A stretch of 64,000 bases of DNA from JBCBSZ01 sp039818945 (lineage in GTDB: Bacteria; Actinomycetota; Acidimicrobiia; Acidimicrobiales; Poriferisodalaceae): the NCBI GenBank assembly GCA_039818945.1, contig JBCBSZ010000024.1, positions 1-64,000 on the forward strand. The letters are read 5' to 3'. Of this stretch, positions 17,118 to 26,400 are shown in pieces. Position 1 is the stretch's first letter; the number at the start of each line of letters is the position of its first letter. A program made the position numbers and the translations under genes. The notes under the pieces were generated by a model. It was not told the DNA's origin, searched no databases, and saw only the letters and a list, made by a program, of their open reading frames with translations.

Positions 17118-18919
17118 CGGTGCTCCAAGAGGTCGATGACCTCGTCGATCGAGCCGAGCTGGGACTCGACGATCTCGGCGTATGCCGCCGAGGTCGCCAT
17201 CAGCTCGGCGTGCGTACCGATCGCATCGACCCTGCCGTCGTCGAGCAGCACGATCTTGTCCGCTCCGATCGCCGTCGAGATGCGCTGGGCGACGATCACG
17301 ACCGTTCGACCTGCCAGCTCCTCTCGCAGCCGCTGCTGGATGCGGGCCTCGGTTGCTACGTCGACGGCCGACGTCGTGTCGTCGAGCAGCAGGATCCGAG
17401 GGTCGGAGTTGATCGCCCGGGCGAGGCTGAGCCGCTGCCGCTGACCGCCCGAGAGGTTGTTGCCCTGCTCGGCGAGCAGCGAGTCGTACCCGGCGACCTG
17501 AGTGCTGATGAACTCGTGGGCGTCGGCGATCTCGGCGGCGCGCTGCACGTCGGCGAACGAGCTCTCGACGTTGCCGTAGCGGAGGTTCTCGATGATCGAG
17601 CCCGCGAACAGCTGCGCCTGCTGCGGGGCGATCCCGATCTGTTGCCGCAGCACATCGAGGTCGAGGTCCCGGACGTCCTGCCCGTCGATCAGCACCGCCC
17701 CCTCGGTCACGTCGTAGAAGCGGGGGATCAGGTTGATGAGCGAGGTCTTCCCCGAACCGGTCTGGCCGAGGATGGCCACGGTCTCGCCCGGCTCGATCGT
17801 GACGTCGAGGTCGGCGAGCACGGGCAGCGATCCGGGCTGCCCGTCGTCGTCGAGATAGGACATCGACACCTCGCGGAACTCGATCCGACCGGCGATCGGA
17901 CCGGGATCGATCGGGTTGGCCGGTTGCTGGACGTCGGGCTCGGTCTCGAAGACCTCGATCGCGCGTTCCAGCGACGCCTGGAACTTGCTGAGCTCGGGCA
18001 GCACGAAGGCGACGATCATGATCGGGATCATCGCCGTGAGCAGGTAGTTGAAGAACGTCGTCAGCTCGCCCGGCGTCACCGCATCGGGATCCGCTGCGAC
18101 CACGCCGTCGGCGATGTCGGGTCCGACGACCACCACGGCCAGGCCGACGGCCCCGTAGAGGAGCCCGAAGAGCACCGGTTGGAACGACGCCACACGGAAC
18201 GCCGGGCGGAGCTGGGCGTCGTAGAGGTCATGGTTCCGTTCGTGGAAGCGCTCGGTCTCGAGCTCGTCCCGGTTGAAGGCCTTGACCACCCGGATGCCGG
18301 CGATGTTCTCCCGGAAGACGACGTTCAGCCGGTCGAGACGCTGCTGTGCCTTGGCGTAGAGCGGCCCGAGCGCAGGGGCGACCGCGAGCACGAACCCTGC
18401 GGTGACCACCACCACGATGCCCATGACCCAGAGGAGCTCCGGGGTCTGCCACCAGACCAGCGCGACCGCCCCGAGCAGCAGCCACGGGGCCTGGAAGAGC
18501 ATGAACATCGTCATCATGAACGACGTCCGCATGATGTTGACGTCACTGGTCATCCGCACCAGGAGTCCGCCCGAGGACAGGCGGTCGATGTTGCCGTAGC
18601 TGAGTGTCGTGATCTTGTCGTAGAGATGCGTGCGGATCGCGTGGGCGAAGTTCGTCGCCGTCGCCGCCGACAGGTAGGCGACCCCACCTGCGACGGCGAG
18701 GTTGGCGACCGACCAAGAGATCATGGCGAAGGCCGTCCGCGAGATCGATCCCAGGTCCTCCGCGAGGATTCCCTCGTCGATGATGTCCTGGATCAGGAGC
18801 GGGATGACCAGCTGCGCGATCACCATCAGGACGACCCCGACCTGCGCGAGCACGAAGTTCCGTTGCTGGGACCGGGGCATGATGCCCACGACGCGGAAGA
18901 ACGCGGCGATGCCGCTCAT
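17114..18919 (-). CDS. ABC exporter half-transporter (permease-ATPase), subunit 1
   Basis: The 601-residue protein starts MSGIAAFFRVVGIMPRSQQR, followed by six membrane helices and an ATPase domain with Walker A GQTGSGKTS (near 390), canonical signature LSGGQRQRLS (near 493) and Walker B ILLLDDTTSAVD. The residue after Walker B is Asp, not the catalytic Glu (LLDD), so this half probably has the degenerate ATP site, as in heterodimeric exporters. I chose the ATG at 18919 because AGGGGG lies upstream and the frame before it is non-coding. It is translationally coupled to the second subunit. Confidence 0.92.
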   Translation of the reverse strand: MSGIAAFFRVVGIMPRSQQRNFVLAQVGVVLMVIAQLVIPLLIQDIIDEGILAEDLGSISRTAFAMISWSVANLAVAGGVAYLSAATATNFAHAIRTHLYDKITTLSYGNIDRLSSGGLLVRMTSDVNIMRTSFMMTMFMLFQAPWLLLGAVALVWWQTPELLWVMGIVVVVTAGFVLAVAPALGPLYAKAQQRLDRLNVVFRENIAGIRVVKAFNRDELETERFHERNHDLYDAQLRPAFRVASFQPVLFGLLYGAVGLAVVVVGPDIADGVVAADPDAVTPGELTTFFNYLLTAMIPIMIVAFVLPELSKFQASLERAIEVFETEPDVQQPANPIDPGPIAGRIEFREVSMSYLDDDGQPGSLPVLADLDVTIEPGETVAILGQTGSGKTSLINLIPRFYDVTEGAVLIDGQDVRDLDLDVLRQQIGIAPQQAQLFAGSIIENLRYGNVESSFADVQRAAEIADAHEFISTQVAGYDSLLAEQGNNLSGGQRQRLSLARAINSDPRILLLDDTTSAVDVATEARIQQRLREELAGRTVVIVAQRISTAIGADKIVLLDDGRVDAIGTHAELMATSAAYAEIVESQLGSIDEVIDLLEHR

Positions 18920-19053
18920 CGGCCAGCCCCCTTCCTGTCCTCCAGATGTTGAAGCGTCAAGCACTCCACGAGTCGACCGTAGCCGTCGGCCGGGCCGCCC
19001 ACCATGCCCGATCGACGCGACGGTGCCCGACCAGAGCTCCCCGAAGGCCGGCG

Positions 19054-19818
19054 TCAGAGCTCCGTGGGCCCGCGGCGCACCTGCAGGGCGAACCGGTGGA
19101 TCGTGAGCCGGAGCGGCTCGGGTCGGTCGTGCAGGGACAACAGCACCTCCCGATAACGACGCACGCTGAAGTCGGCCGGCGCCTCCCACGGCACGGCCTT
19201 GAGGAAGTACACGAGCGCGCCGACATCGCTGAACTCCGCCGACCCTCGCCACTCCTGTGCGAACTCGACGTGCAGACCGGCATCGGTGAGATGGCGTCGG
19301 TGGTTCGCCAGCGTCACGTCCAAGAAGCGGGGGCGCATCCCGAAGAGGTCGCGGAGCTCGGCGAGGTTGTCGGCGCCGACCTGCTGGGTCAGGAAGCGGC
19401 CACCCGGCGACAGCACGCGACCGATCTCGGCGGCGTCGAAGGACTCGTGTCGATTGAGCAGCAGCGGGAAGACCGCGTCGCCGAACGGCATCCGCTGTCC
19501 TGACTCGCTGTCGTACTCGACCACGGCGATGCCTTGCGGCTCGAGGTTGGCGCGGGCCACGGCGACGTTCGGTGGGTGTCCCTCGGTGGCGGTCGTCTGC
19601 GCTGGCAACGAGTCTGCGAGCTCGAGGAGCTTCTCGCCTCCGCCGGTCCCCATGTCGAGCACGGCCGAGACGCCGCGCAGCGCGCTGATCGCCATGGCGT
19701 CGTAGGACCAGGGCGGAGCTTCCTCCTGGTAGCGGCCTCGGAGGTACGAGAAGTCCCAGCCCGAGAACGGCTGCGACGCCTCCCGTTCCCACAGCTCGAT
19801 GAGGTGGTCGGCGGCCAT
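19054..19818 (-). CDS. SAM-dependent methyltransferase
   Basis: The 254-residue protein has motif I VLDMGTGGGEKLLEL, an ATEGHPPNVAVA acidic strand, and a VLSPGGRFLTQQVG post-motif, placing it in class I methyltransferases of the UbiE/type 11 kind. The N-terminus (IELWEREASQPFSGWDFSYL) is typical of actinobacterial members. ATG at 19818. It lies upstream of the ABC exporter pair on the same strand with a 135-nt gap, so co-regulation is possible but not shown. The substrate is unknown. Confidence 0.84.
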   Translation of the reverse strand: MAADHLIELWEREASQPFSGWDFSYLRGRYQEEAPPWSYDAMAISALRGVSAVLDMGTGGGEKLLELADSLPAQTTATEGHPPNVAVARANLEPQGIAVVEYDSESGQRMPFGDAVFPLLLNRHESFDAAEIGRVLSPGGRFLTQQVGADNLAELRDLFGMRPRFLDVTLANHRRHLTDAGLHVEFAQEWRGSAEFSDVGALVYFLKAVPWEAPADFSVRRYREVLLSLHDRPEPLRLTIHRFALQVRRGPTEL

Positions 19819-19926
19819 CGAGGGACCCTACGCCCGCTCCGACGAGCCTGAACACGGACGGAACGCGCGAAGGACGCCGTCGCTGGACGACCGCTCGGTG
19901 AGGTCCGGATCGCGTCGGCGCGCACC

Positions 19927-20520
19927 TCACTCAGCAGCTGCCACGTCGATCCTCATCATCGGCTTGTGATCGGCGCGACGTTGCACCACCTCGAATCCCA
20001 GACGAGCGAACGTCGACGCCAGTCCGGTGTAGACGACGGAGTCGGCCTTCACCTGGTCGGTGTCCCACGGATAGCTCTCGAGGATCACTCCCCCGTTCGC
20101 CCGGACGAACTCGATCGCAGCCTTGGTCAGCACCGTCGTCAGCCCTCTGCCCCGATGCGATCTCCGCACCACGAAGCACGCCAGCGACCACACACCCTCG
20201 ATGTCGAGATCCGTCTTGAAGTAGCGAGAGTTGGCCAGACCGGGAAGCGCCGTCCGGGGCATGACCTTGCACCACCCCACCGGATCACTGCCGTCATAGG
20301 CCAGCAAACCAGGGGGTGGCCCGACCTCGACCAGCTCGCGGAACACCCGACGGTTCGGTGCTGAACTGCCGCCCTTGCACCCTTCGCCCCACGCGGCGCT
20401 GGTCGGGCACGTCCAATACATGCACCAGCATCCGCCGACACCACCCCGACCGACCACCGCCACGAAGTCGTCGAACCGGTCCGGAACGAGTGGTTCAACG
20501 ACGTAGCCATCGACAAGCAC
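19927..20520 (-). CDS. GNAT-family N-acetyltransferase
   Basis: The 197-residue protein shows the acetyl-CoA pyrophosphate-binding loop VVRRSHRGRGLTTVLTKAAIEF, flanked by the beta-4 strand VWSLACFVV and followed by ESYPWDTDQ and a FARLGFEVVQRR terminal strand. The Cys- and Trp-rich stretch GGCWCMYWTCP near residue 30 is characteristic of an uncharacterised actinobacterial subgroup. It starts at a GTG at 20520. The target substrate is unknown. It lies between the methyltransferase and the toxin-antitoxin remnant, with no clear operon partner. Confidence 0.84.
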   Translation of the reverse strand: MLVDGYVVEPLVPDRFDDFVAVVGRGGVGGCWCMYWTCPTSAAWGEGCKGGSSAPNRRVFRELVEVGPPPGLLAYDGSDPVGWCKVMPRTALPGLANSRYFKTDLDIEGVWSLACFVVRRSHRGRGLTTVLTKAAIEFVRANGGVILESYPWDTDQVKADSVVYTGLASTFARLGFEVVQRRADHKPMMRIDVAAAE

Positions 20521-20698
20521 GCTGGACCTCCGTCGACGACGCTACGAACACGACCTGCCGCGTGGAAGAGGCGGACGTCCGTCGGCGACTGGTCTGCACC
20601 GCCGTCTTCATGTCGATGGAGGGCTTGATCGTCTGCGTCTCCGGGCTGATGCCACCGACGGGACGTCCATGTCAGACGTTCCGTGATACGTCTGGCGC

Positions 20699-20938
20699 TT
20701 GGCGCAAGCGATCTCGGTACGGCTCGACCACGAAGCGCGACTCGCTCTGCGGAGCCTCGAAGCCACGGGAATGACCCGATCCGAGGCGATCCGTACCGCC
20801 TTGATCTCCGAAGCGCAGCGCCGCAACCAACAGCGAGCGCTCGCCGACGAGGTCGCCCAGCTCGAAGCAGACGGCGGCGATCGCGACGAGATGCGCGCCG
20901 TGGCCGAGCTCATGGAGGCACTACGTGCTCCGCGGTGA
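20699..20938 (+). CDS. Ribbon-helix-helix antitoxin-like protein
   Basis: This 79-residue protein begins ISVRLDHEARLALRSLEATGMTRSEAIRTAL, a ribbon-helix-helix DNA-binding domain (beta strand with alternating residues, then two helices), and ends in an acidic helix. That is the form of antitoxins paired with MazF-type toxins. It uses a TTG start at 20699. Its last 14 nt overlap the start of the toxin frame, as usual for such operons. The partner toxin is truncated, so this gene may be an orphaned autoregulator. Confidence 0.75.
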   Translation: MAQAISVRLDHEARLALRSLEATGMTRSEAIRTALISEAQRRNQQRALADEVAQLEADGGDRDEMRAVAELMEALRAPR

Positions 20939-21107
20939 CATCTACCGCTTCAACCTGCCTTGCGGCATCGGTCACGAACAGCACGGCGAGCGCTTCGGTG
21001 TCATCGTGCCGGCGGATGCCTTCCTCCCCCGCTCGACGGTCATCGTCGCCCCCACATCGGTGAGCGCACGACCCGCCTCGTTCCGGCCCGAGATCGACCT
21101 CGACGGC
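20925..21107 (+). pseudogene. MazF/PemK-like toxin, C-terminally truncated
   Basis: The frame begins at a GTG overlapping the antitoxin gene and reads MLRGDIYRFNLP...GERFGVIVPADAFLPRSTVIVAPTS...FRPEIDLDG, the N-terminal half of a MazF-like endoribonuclease (beta-barrel entry, the R-G-D-I motif and the VIVAPTS strand). Similarity stops near residue 61, seven bases before the stop codon of the opposite-strand SRPBCC gene. The open frame continues antisense to that gene but no longer resembles MazF. The missing C-terminal ~45-50 residues include strands needed for the fold, so the toxin is probably inactive. Confidence 0.72.
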
Positions 21108-21113
21108 GCGCGG

Positions 21114-21608
21114 TCACGACGGGGCCTCGGCGCCGAGGAGGTCGTCGAGGGCGTCGTAGCCCTCGCGGATGCCGACCTCCATGCCGCTGGCGACCATGGC
21201 GTCGCGGGCCTCGAAGCTGTCGACCAACGAGGTCGCGACGAGTCGGGTGCGACCGTCGTCGAGGTCGCTGAAGGTGGCCCGCTCGAGGGTGACGCCGTCG
21301 GGGAACCCGGCGAAGGTGAAGGTCTGGACGATGAGCTCGTCGGGGCGGATCTCGTGGAACGAGCCGTAGAAGCTCAGGGTGTCGTCGCCGACGAACTGGT
21401 CGAAGCTCCACGAGCCACCCGTGCGGCAGTCCCACCCGGTGATGGTGGTGCTGATGTCGTGGGGGCCGCACCAGCGGGCGTAGAGGTCGGGATCGGTGTG
21501 GGCTCGGAACACCCGCTCGACGGGAGCGGCGAACTCGCGGGTGAGGGTGATCATGGGCACGTCGTCGTGCACGGTGATGGTGGTCTCGGGATGGGTGCTG
21601 GTCGTCAT
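21114..21608 (-). CDS. SRPBCC (AHSA1-type) domain protein
   Basis: The 164-residue protein is a START/Bet v1-fold AHSA1 type: VPMITLTREFAAPVERVFRAHTDPDLYARWCGP at the N-terminus, GGSWSF and FHEIRPDELIVQTFTFAGFPDG in the middle, and a C-terminal helix EVGIREGYDALDDLL. These bind hydrophobic ligands and are typically co-transcribed with an ArsR regulator. Its start overlaps the ArsR stop by 4 nt (ATGA). The gene ends at the point where the MazF toxin is cut off, consistent with this module having been inserted. Confidence 0.85.
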   Translation of the reverse strand: MTTSTHPETTITVHDDVPMITLTREFAAPVERVFRAHTDPDLYARWCGPHDISTTITGWDCRTGGSWSFDQFVGDDTLSFYGSFHEIRPDELIVQTFTFAGFPDGVTLERATFSDLDDGRTRLVATSLVDSFEARDAMVASGMEVGIREGYDALDDLLGAEAPS

Positions 21609-21979
21609 CGATCGGCTCCTGGTTCGGGTCGGGTCTCGGATTCGTCGGCGAGGTCGGCGAGCACCGCGTCGAGGCGGCGGTAGCGCTGCTCGGCCCGTTC
21701 GCGGTAGCGCTCGATCCAGGTGGTCATCAGGTCGAAGACCTCCGCCTCGAGATGGGCCGGTCGGCGGGGCCCGCTCCCGGGCCGCGTCACCAGCCCGGCG
21801 CCTTCGAGCACCTTGAGGTGCTTGGCCACCGCTTGGAGGCTCATGTCGTAGGGAGCGGCGAGCTCGGCCACCGCGGCGTCACCGTCGGTGAGGCGGGCCA
21901 CGATGTCGCGCCGCGTGGGATCAGCCAACGCGGCGAACACGCTCGACAACCCGTCCTCGGCCGGCAGCCCCATCGACAC
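21605..21979 (-). CDS. ArsR-family winged-helix regulator
   Basis: The 124-residue protein has the ArsR core FAALADPTRRDIVARLTDGDAAVAELAAPYDMSLQAVAKHLKVLEGAGLVTRPGSGPRRP. No clustered metal-binding cysteines are present, so it belongs to the non-metal group paired with SRPBCC proteins. The start is a GTG at 21979, with an ATG two codons later. The inverted repeats at 21986-22005 and 22035-22050 sit directly upstream and are likely its operators. It is co-translated with the SRPBCC gene. Confidence 0.88.
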   Translation of the reverse strand: MSMGLPAEDGLSSVFAALADPTRRDIVARLTDGDAAVAELAAPYDMSLQAVAKHLKVLEGAGLVTRPGSGPRRPAHLEAEVFDLMTTWIERYRERAEQRYRRLDAVLADLADESETRPEPGADR

Positions 21980-21985
21980 CCCTCA

Positions 21986-22005
21986 ACTCAACTGATCGGT
22001 TGAGT
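21986..22005. promoter_or_regulatory. Inverted-repeat operator, proximal to ArsR
   Basis: Perfect 7-bp arms ACTCAAC (21986-21992) and GTTGAGT (21999-22005) flank TGATCG. The site touches the ArsR start region, so binding would block its own transcription or initiation. The same CAAC/GTTG half-sites recur in the second repeat 30 nt upstream, supporting a two-site autoregulatory operator. Confidence 0.65.
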
Positions 22006-22034
22006 AGCAACCTAGGATGCCGCGCCTGGGGATG

Positions 22035-22050
22035 TCAACCATCTGGTTGA
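22035..22050. promoter_or_regulatory. Inverted-repeat operator, distal to ArsR
   Basis: Perfect 6-bp arms TCAACC and GGTTGA flank ATCT. It shares the TCAAC/GTTGA core with the proximal site. Together they probably bracket the promoter of the 21979 ArsR gene. Confidence 0.58.
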
Positions 22051-22186
22051 GTTCGGTGTCGTGCCGGACCATCGTCGGGCGCGTCGACGTGGCGTGGATG
22101 CCCCAGACGTCACGCTCGACGCCGCACGGCTCCGATTCCCGGAGCTCGACCTCGTCGCCGAGCAGCAGTCGCATGGGCGCTGCGGA

Positions 22187-22513
22187 TCAGTGGTCGCTCC
22201 GCTCTTCGTCGCTCCGGACGATGCAGAACTGATTGCCCGCGGGGTCGGCCAGCGCGACCCAGCCGGTCCCGTCGGCGTTGCGGCGGTCGACGACCAGGGT
22301 GGCGCCCAGGCCGAGCACACGGTCGACCTCGTGGTCGCGGCTCCGGTCGGACGGTGCGAGGTCGAGGTGGATGCGCCCCACCGCCGCCTGGAGCTCATCG
22401 ACCTCGACGAACAACAGGCGATGACCGACTGACCATGGCCCGACGAGAGGCGGCCTCGTGCCATCACCACCGGCCGATTCCGTGCGAGCGACGTCGGATC
22501 TCGCGTCACACAC
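22187..22513 (-). pseudogene. VOC/glyoxalase-like protein, N-terminally truncated remnant
   Basis: From about residue 30 this frame reads RLLFVEVDELQ, RIHLDLAPSDRS, VDRVLGLGATLV and GWVALADPAGNQFCIVRSDEE, the second half of a typical actinobacterial VOC protein (compare the intact one at 37362). The first ~45 residues of the family, carrying the first betaalphabetabetabeta unit, are absent and replaced by unrelated sequence. An in-frame stop upstream prevents extension. It is probably non-functional debris between the two ArsR modules. The 165 nt between it and the ArsR gene hold only the operator repeats. Confidence 0.6.
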
Positions 22514-22546
22514 ACTGAGGTCTTGACCTAAGCATCATCCTTCGCG

Positions 22547-22894
22547 ATGGTTAGGCCCGTGCCTAACGAACGGGAGCGGGTCGACCAGGTCTTCAAGGCC
22601 CTGGCGGATCCGACCCGCCGTGAGGTCATCGAGCGGCTGGTGTCGGGTCCGGCGTCCACGTCGGAGCTGGCCGAACCGTTCGCCATGGCGTTGCCCTCGT
22701 TCACCCAGCACCTCGGGGTACTGGAACGGGCGGGCCTGGTGACCTCGGCCAAACAGGGCCGCACCCGCACCTATCAGCTCGCACCAGCAGGCCTCGACAC
22801 CGCCGAGGGCTGGCTCGCCGGCCAACGCCGCGAGTGGGTTCAGCGACTCGATCAACTCGACCAGTTCCTCATCGACAACAAGGAATCCCGATGA
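22547..22894 (+). CDS. ArsR-family winged-helix regulator
   Basis: The 115-residue protein has QVFKALADPTRREVIERLVSGPASTSELAEPFAMALPSFTQHLGVLERAGLVTSAKQGRTRTYQL, a textbook ArsR winged helix without metal-binding cysteines. ATG at 22547 is one start, but the perfect operator at 22550-22567 overlaps it; the GTG at 22559 gives the compact MPNERERVDQ start. A TTGACC hexamer at 22523-22528 is a candidate -35. Its stop overlaps the next start by 4 nt, coupling it to the SRPBCC gene. Confidence 0.88.
   Translation: MVRPVPNERERVDQVFKALADPTRREVIERLVSGPASTSELAEPFAMALPSFTQHLGVLERAGLVTSAKQGRTRTYQLAPAGLDTAEGWLAGQRREWVQRLDQLDQFLIDNKESR
22550..22567. promoter_or_regulatory. ArsR operator inverted repeat over the start codon region
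   Basis: Perfect 7-bp arms GTTAGGC and GCCTAAC separated by CCGT. A further CCTAAG half-site lies at about 22527-22532. The position over the start suggests direct autorepression of the ArsR-SRPBCC pair. Confidence 0.66.
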
Positions 22895-23379
22895 CCTTCA
22901 CCCCCCACCCCATCGACGCCGACCTCGATCTCGAGCTCGTCCGCGACGTCCCCGTGTCCCCCCAGGCCGTCTTCGACGCCTGGACCAACCCGGACTCGGT
23001 CAAGCACTGGTTCGCGCCGAAGCCCTTCACGGTCTCCCAGTGCGAGATCGATCTGCGACCCGGCGGTGGGTTCCGCACCGTGATGCTCGACCCCGACGGC
23101 AACCAGCTCATGGACGGCACCAGCTGCTACCTCGAGATCGTGCCCGGCGAACGCCTCGTGTGGACCAGCGCACTCACCACCGACTACCGACCCCAATCCG
23201 GCGACATGCCCTTCACCGCCATCCTCGAGTTCGCCGACAACGGCACCGGCGGCTGTACCTACCGCGCCATCGCCGTCCACCAGGACCCCGACGGCGCCAA
23301 GGCCCACACCGAGATGGGCTTCCACGACGGCTGGAGCACCGTCGTCGACCAACTCGTCGATCACATCCAGTCGACCTGA
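22891..23379 (+). CDS. SRPBCC (AHSA1-type) domain protein
   Basis: The 162-residue protein has DLELVRDVPVSPQAVFDAWTNPDSVKHWFAPKPF, the LRPGGGFRTVMLDPDG hairpin, YLEIVPGERLVWTSAL and a C-terminal FHDGWSTVVDQLVDHI helix, clearly the AHSA1/CalC subfamily. It differs from the SRPBCC at 21114, so the two modules are not a simple recent duplication. It overlaps the upstream ArsR by ATGA and is probably controlled by it. The role of such pairs is not established; ligand binding or detoxification is commonly proposed. Confidence 0.87.
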   Translation: MTFTPHPIDADLDLELVRDVPVSPQAVFDAWTNPDSVKHWFAPKPFTVSQCEIDLRPGGGFRTVMLDPDGNQLMDGTSCYLEIVPGERLVWTSALTTDYRPQSGDMPFTAILEFADNGTGGCTYRAIAVHQDPDGAKAHTEMGFHDGWSTVVDQLVDHIQST

Positions 23380-23488
23380 CCGACCAGCTCGTCGACGCTC
23401 ACAGAGCGAAGCGGGCTCGCAGTTGGTCAGCCCTCCCGAGCGATCGAGAAGACCAACGTCAGCTCGAGTCGGCGCCCGAATCGGTGGG

Positions 23489-26400
23489 TCAGTAGGTGTC
23501 GCGGAGGGCGCCGGCGATGCGGTCGAGGGCGTCGACGAGCCTCCCCGACGGGTCGGCGTCGGTCCGCGCCGACCAGCGAGCGCAGATCGCATCCCACCGG
23601 GCCCGCTCGTCGTCGTCGAGCGTGTCCTGCATCGCGCCCAACGCCAGCAGGTTCTGCTCGGCCCGGTCGGTGAGGGTCTGGGCCTCCGAGGCGTAGTGCT
23701 CGTCGACGACGGTGTCGAGCTCGTCGTCGGTCATCGCCGGCACGACCTGGGCGGCGATTCGGGCCATGTTCCGGTACGACCCCTGCAGCAGGAACGGCGG
23801 CGCGACCCGGTCCTCGTCGGACATCGCCGCGGAGCGCACGTACGCCTCGTTGACGTCCATGAGCACCGCCTGCGCCCGTCGCACCAGGCGCAGCGTCCGC
23901 ACGCTCTCGTCGAGCTCCGCACCGGACCAGCGGTGCACGAGCCCGTCGGTCGTGGCGGCTCGCCGCCCGTCGGCCATCGCCACGAGCGCCTCGACGTCGT
24001 CGAGCAACCGGGCGGCGTGCTCGGCGAGCACCGGCGTCGCGGTGAGGCTGTTCTCGACGTACGACAGGCCGAACTCCTCGGCGTACTCGTCGGCCACGTC
24101 GCCGAGGTTGTGGACGTCGGCACGGTTCACGAGCATGTCCGGCAGCTCGAAGCGGGCGCCGCCCGTCGAGTACGGGTTGCCCGCCATCACCACGGCGAAG
24201 CGCCGACCCCGGAGGTCGAACGTGTGCGAGTCCCCCTCGACCACGCCCTCGATGCGGCGGGTGGCGTCGGCGAGCGGGATGAACCGCGACAGCAGGTCGG
24301 GGCTCGTGAACTGGATGTCGTCGATGAAGAGCACGACGTTGCGGCCCATGCGCAACGCCAGGTTGACCTTCTCGACCTCGGCCGTCTCAGGGACGTTCGG
24401 CGCGTCGGCCGGATCCAGGGACGTCGTGGCGGTTCCCAGCGCCGGGCCGTTGACCTTCACCATCAGCATCCCGAGGCGGTCGGCGATCCACGACATGAGC
24501 GTCGTCTTGCCGTAGCCCGGAGGTGACGTGAGCACGAGGAGGCCGGAGCGGGCGAGGTCGGTCGAGTCGACCGTCCCGATCTGGCGGGCCAGGTTCGTCC
24601 CGACGAGCGGCAGCAGCGCCCGGTCGATCAACCGGTTCCGGACGAAGCCGGCCATCACCTTCGGCCGATGCTCGTCGAGATCGACCACCTCCCGGATCTC
24701 CTCGACCACCGCACGCCGGGCAGCGGTGTACGCCGGCCAGCGCTGCGACATGTCGTCGAGCGCGCCGCCGACCCGGTCGGCCAACTCGTCGAGGCGCACC
24801 CGGAGGGTGCCGGCATCGAGGCGCGAGTGCTCGCCGACCAGACCGTCGACGGTGACGGTGCCGGGGTGGCGGATGGCGCGCACCGGCACCTCGGGCACGG
24901 CCAGGAGCGCAGCCGCCTCGTCGACATCGAACGAGAGCTCGGCCAAGCCGGCATCGGCCTCGACCGACCCGCCGACCCAGTCGAGCGCGACCTGGAACCG
25001 GCCCGCCGGCATGGTCGGCGCCGCCAGGGCGGCGGCGAGGTCACCGCGCCCGCCCTCGCCGAGGCGATCGTTGAGTCGCCCGACGAGATCCGACGCCGTC
25101 GACGCAGCTGCCACCGAGTCGGCGTCGACGCCGAGCTCCTCGACCAGGAACGCCGCCACCCGGACGGCGTCTCGCTCGCCGGCGACCGCGGCGAGACGCT
25201 CGCCGACCAACCCGGCCAGCTCGTCGCGCAGCCGCTCGACCGACGCCACGGAACCGACCCGCTCGCGAGCGGCCCGCGCCGCCCGGGCCCGCGCCGTGAG
25301 CTGCTCGCGCTCGACGCCGCTCAGCCCGGCGACCAGCACGCGCCCCAGCGCCCGGGCTCGACCGGCGTGTTGCAGCACCGGATCGGACGCGCCCCGGGGC
25401 AGGACCGCGGCGAGGATCCTCGCCGCATCGTGGTCGTGCACCCCGACCTCGTACCCCTCGCCGTGGCGGTGCTCGGCGACGGCGCGACACCGCTGGGCGA
25501 TGTCGCTGGGGACGGCGGCAGCCGACACGAGCTCGCCGAGACCGTCGGCGCCCGCGGCCTGGACGACCGCCCAGGCCAGGTACTCGCCGCGGTAGATGTC
25601 GGCGGTCTCCGACGGGTAGGAGCGGTCCAACAGGTCGGCGTGGTCGGCCAGCCGGTCGGTCACGTCGGTGCGGAAGTCGGTTCCGGTCACACCGACCTCG
25701 ACACCACCACCCGAGGCGGGGGTGAGCACCAGCTCGAACGGCTGGGCGTTGGGAGCGAAGCGCGACGAGCCGAAGGCGATCGAGCCGTCGTCGGCCATGA
25801 GCTGGGACGTGTCGCGGACCCGACGGCGGGCCTCCTCGGCGGCGGCGGCCAGGGCACCGCGCACCTCGGCCGCCTGGCCGGTCTCGCCCAGCTCGTCGAG
25901 GTCGTCGGCCAGCCCCCGCACCCGGGTGACCATCTGATCGGCGGCGAAGAAGCCGGCGATCCCCGCCTCGTCACCCGCCTCGGCGGCTCGGCGCGTGATG
26001 GTCACGAGCAGCCGCTCGGCCGCCTCGCTGACCCGCCGGGCACGACGGCTGCGCTCGTCGACCAGCTCGGACCGGCGGGCGCCGAAGGTCTCGTTGATCC
26101 GATCGCGCAGCTCGGCGACCCGGGCGAGCCGCTCCGGGTCGTCGGCGTAACGGGCGTCGATCCGCTCGGCGTTGACCAAGAGCCGCGCCAGCTCCGCGTC
26201 GCAGTCCTCCGGGGTCGTCGCCGCGACCACGGCGCCGGAGAGGGTCTGCTCGATGAGCGCGAGCTCGGCGTCGAAGGCCTCGGCCGACTCGGCGTCGCGG
26301 AGTCGGCGGGAGTGGCCCTCGAGCACGGCGCGGGCTCGGTTGGCCTCGGCCGACACGTCGGCGACCCGCCGAACGATGCGCGTGCGGGCGGTCGGGTCGC

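Noticed and set aside
17120..18952. A 610-codon plus-strand frame over an ABC exporter gene
   Set aside because: It mirrors the real gene on the other strand, with His/Arg/Asp-rich low-complexity translation.
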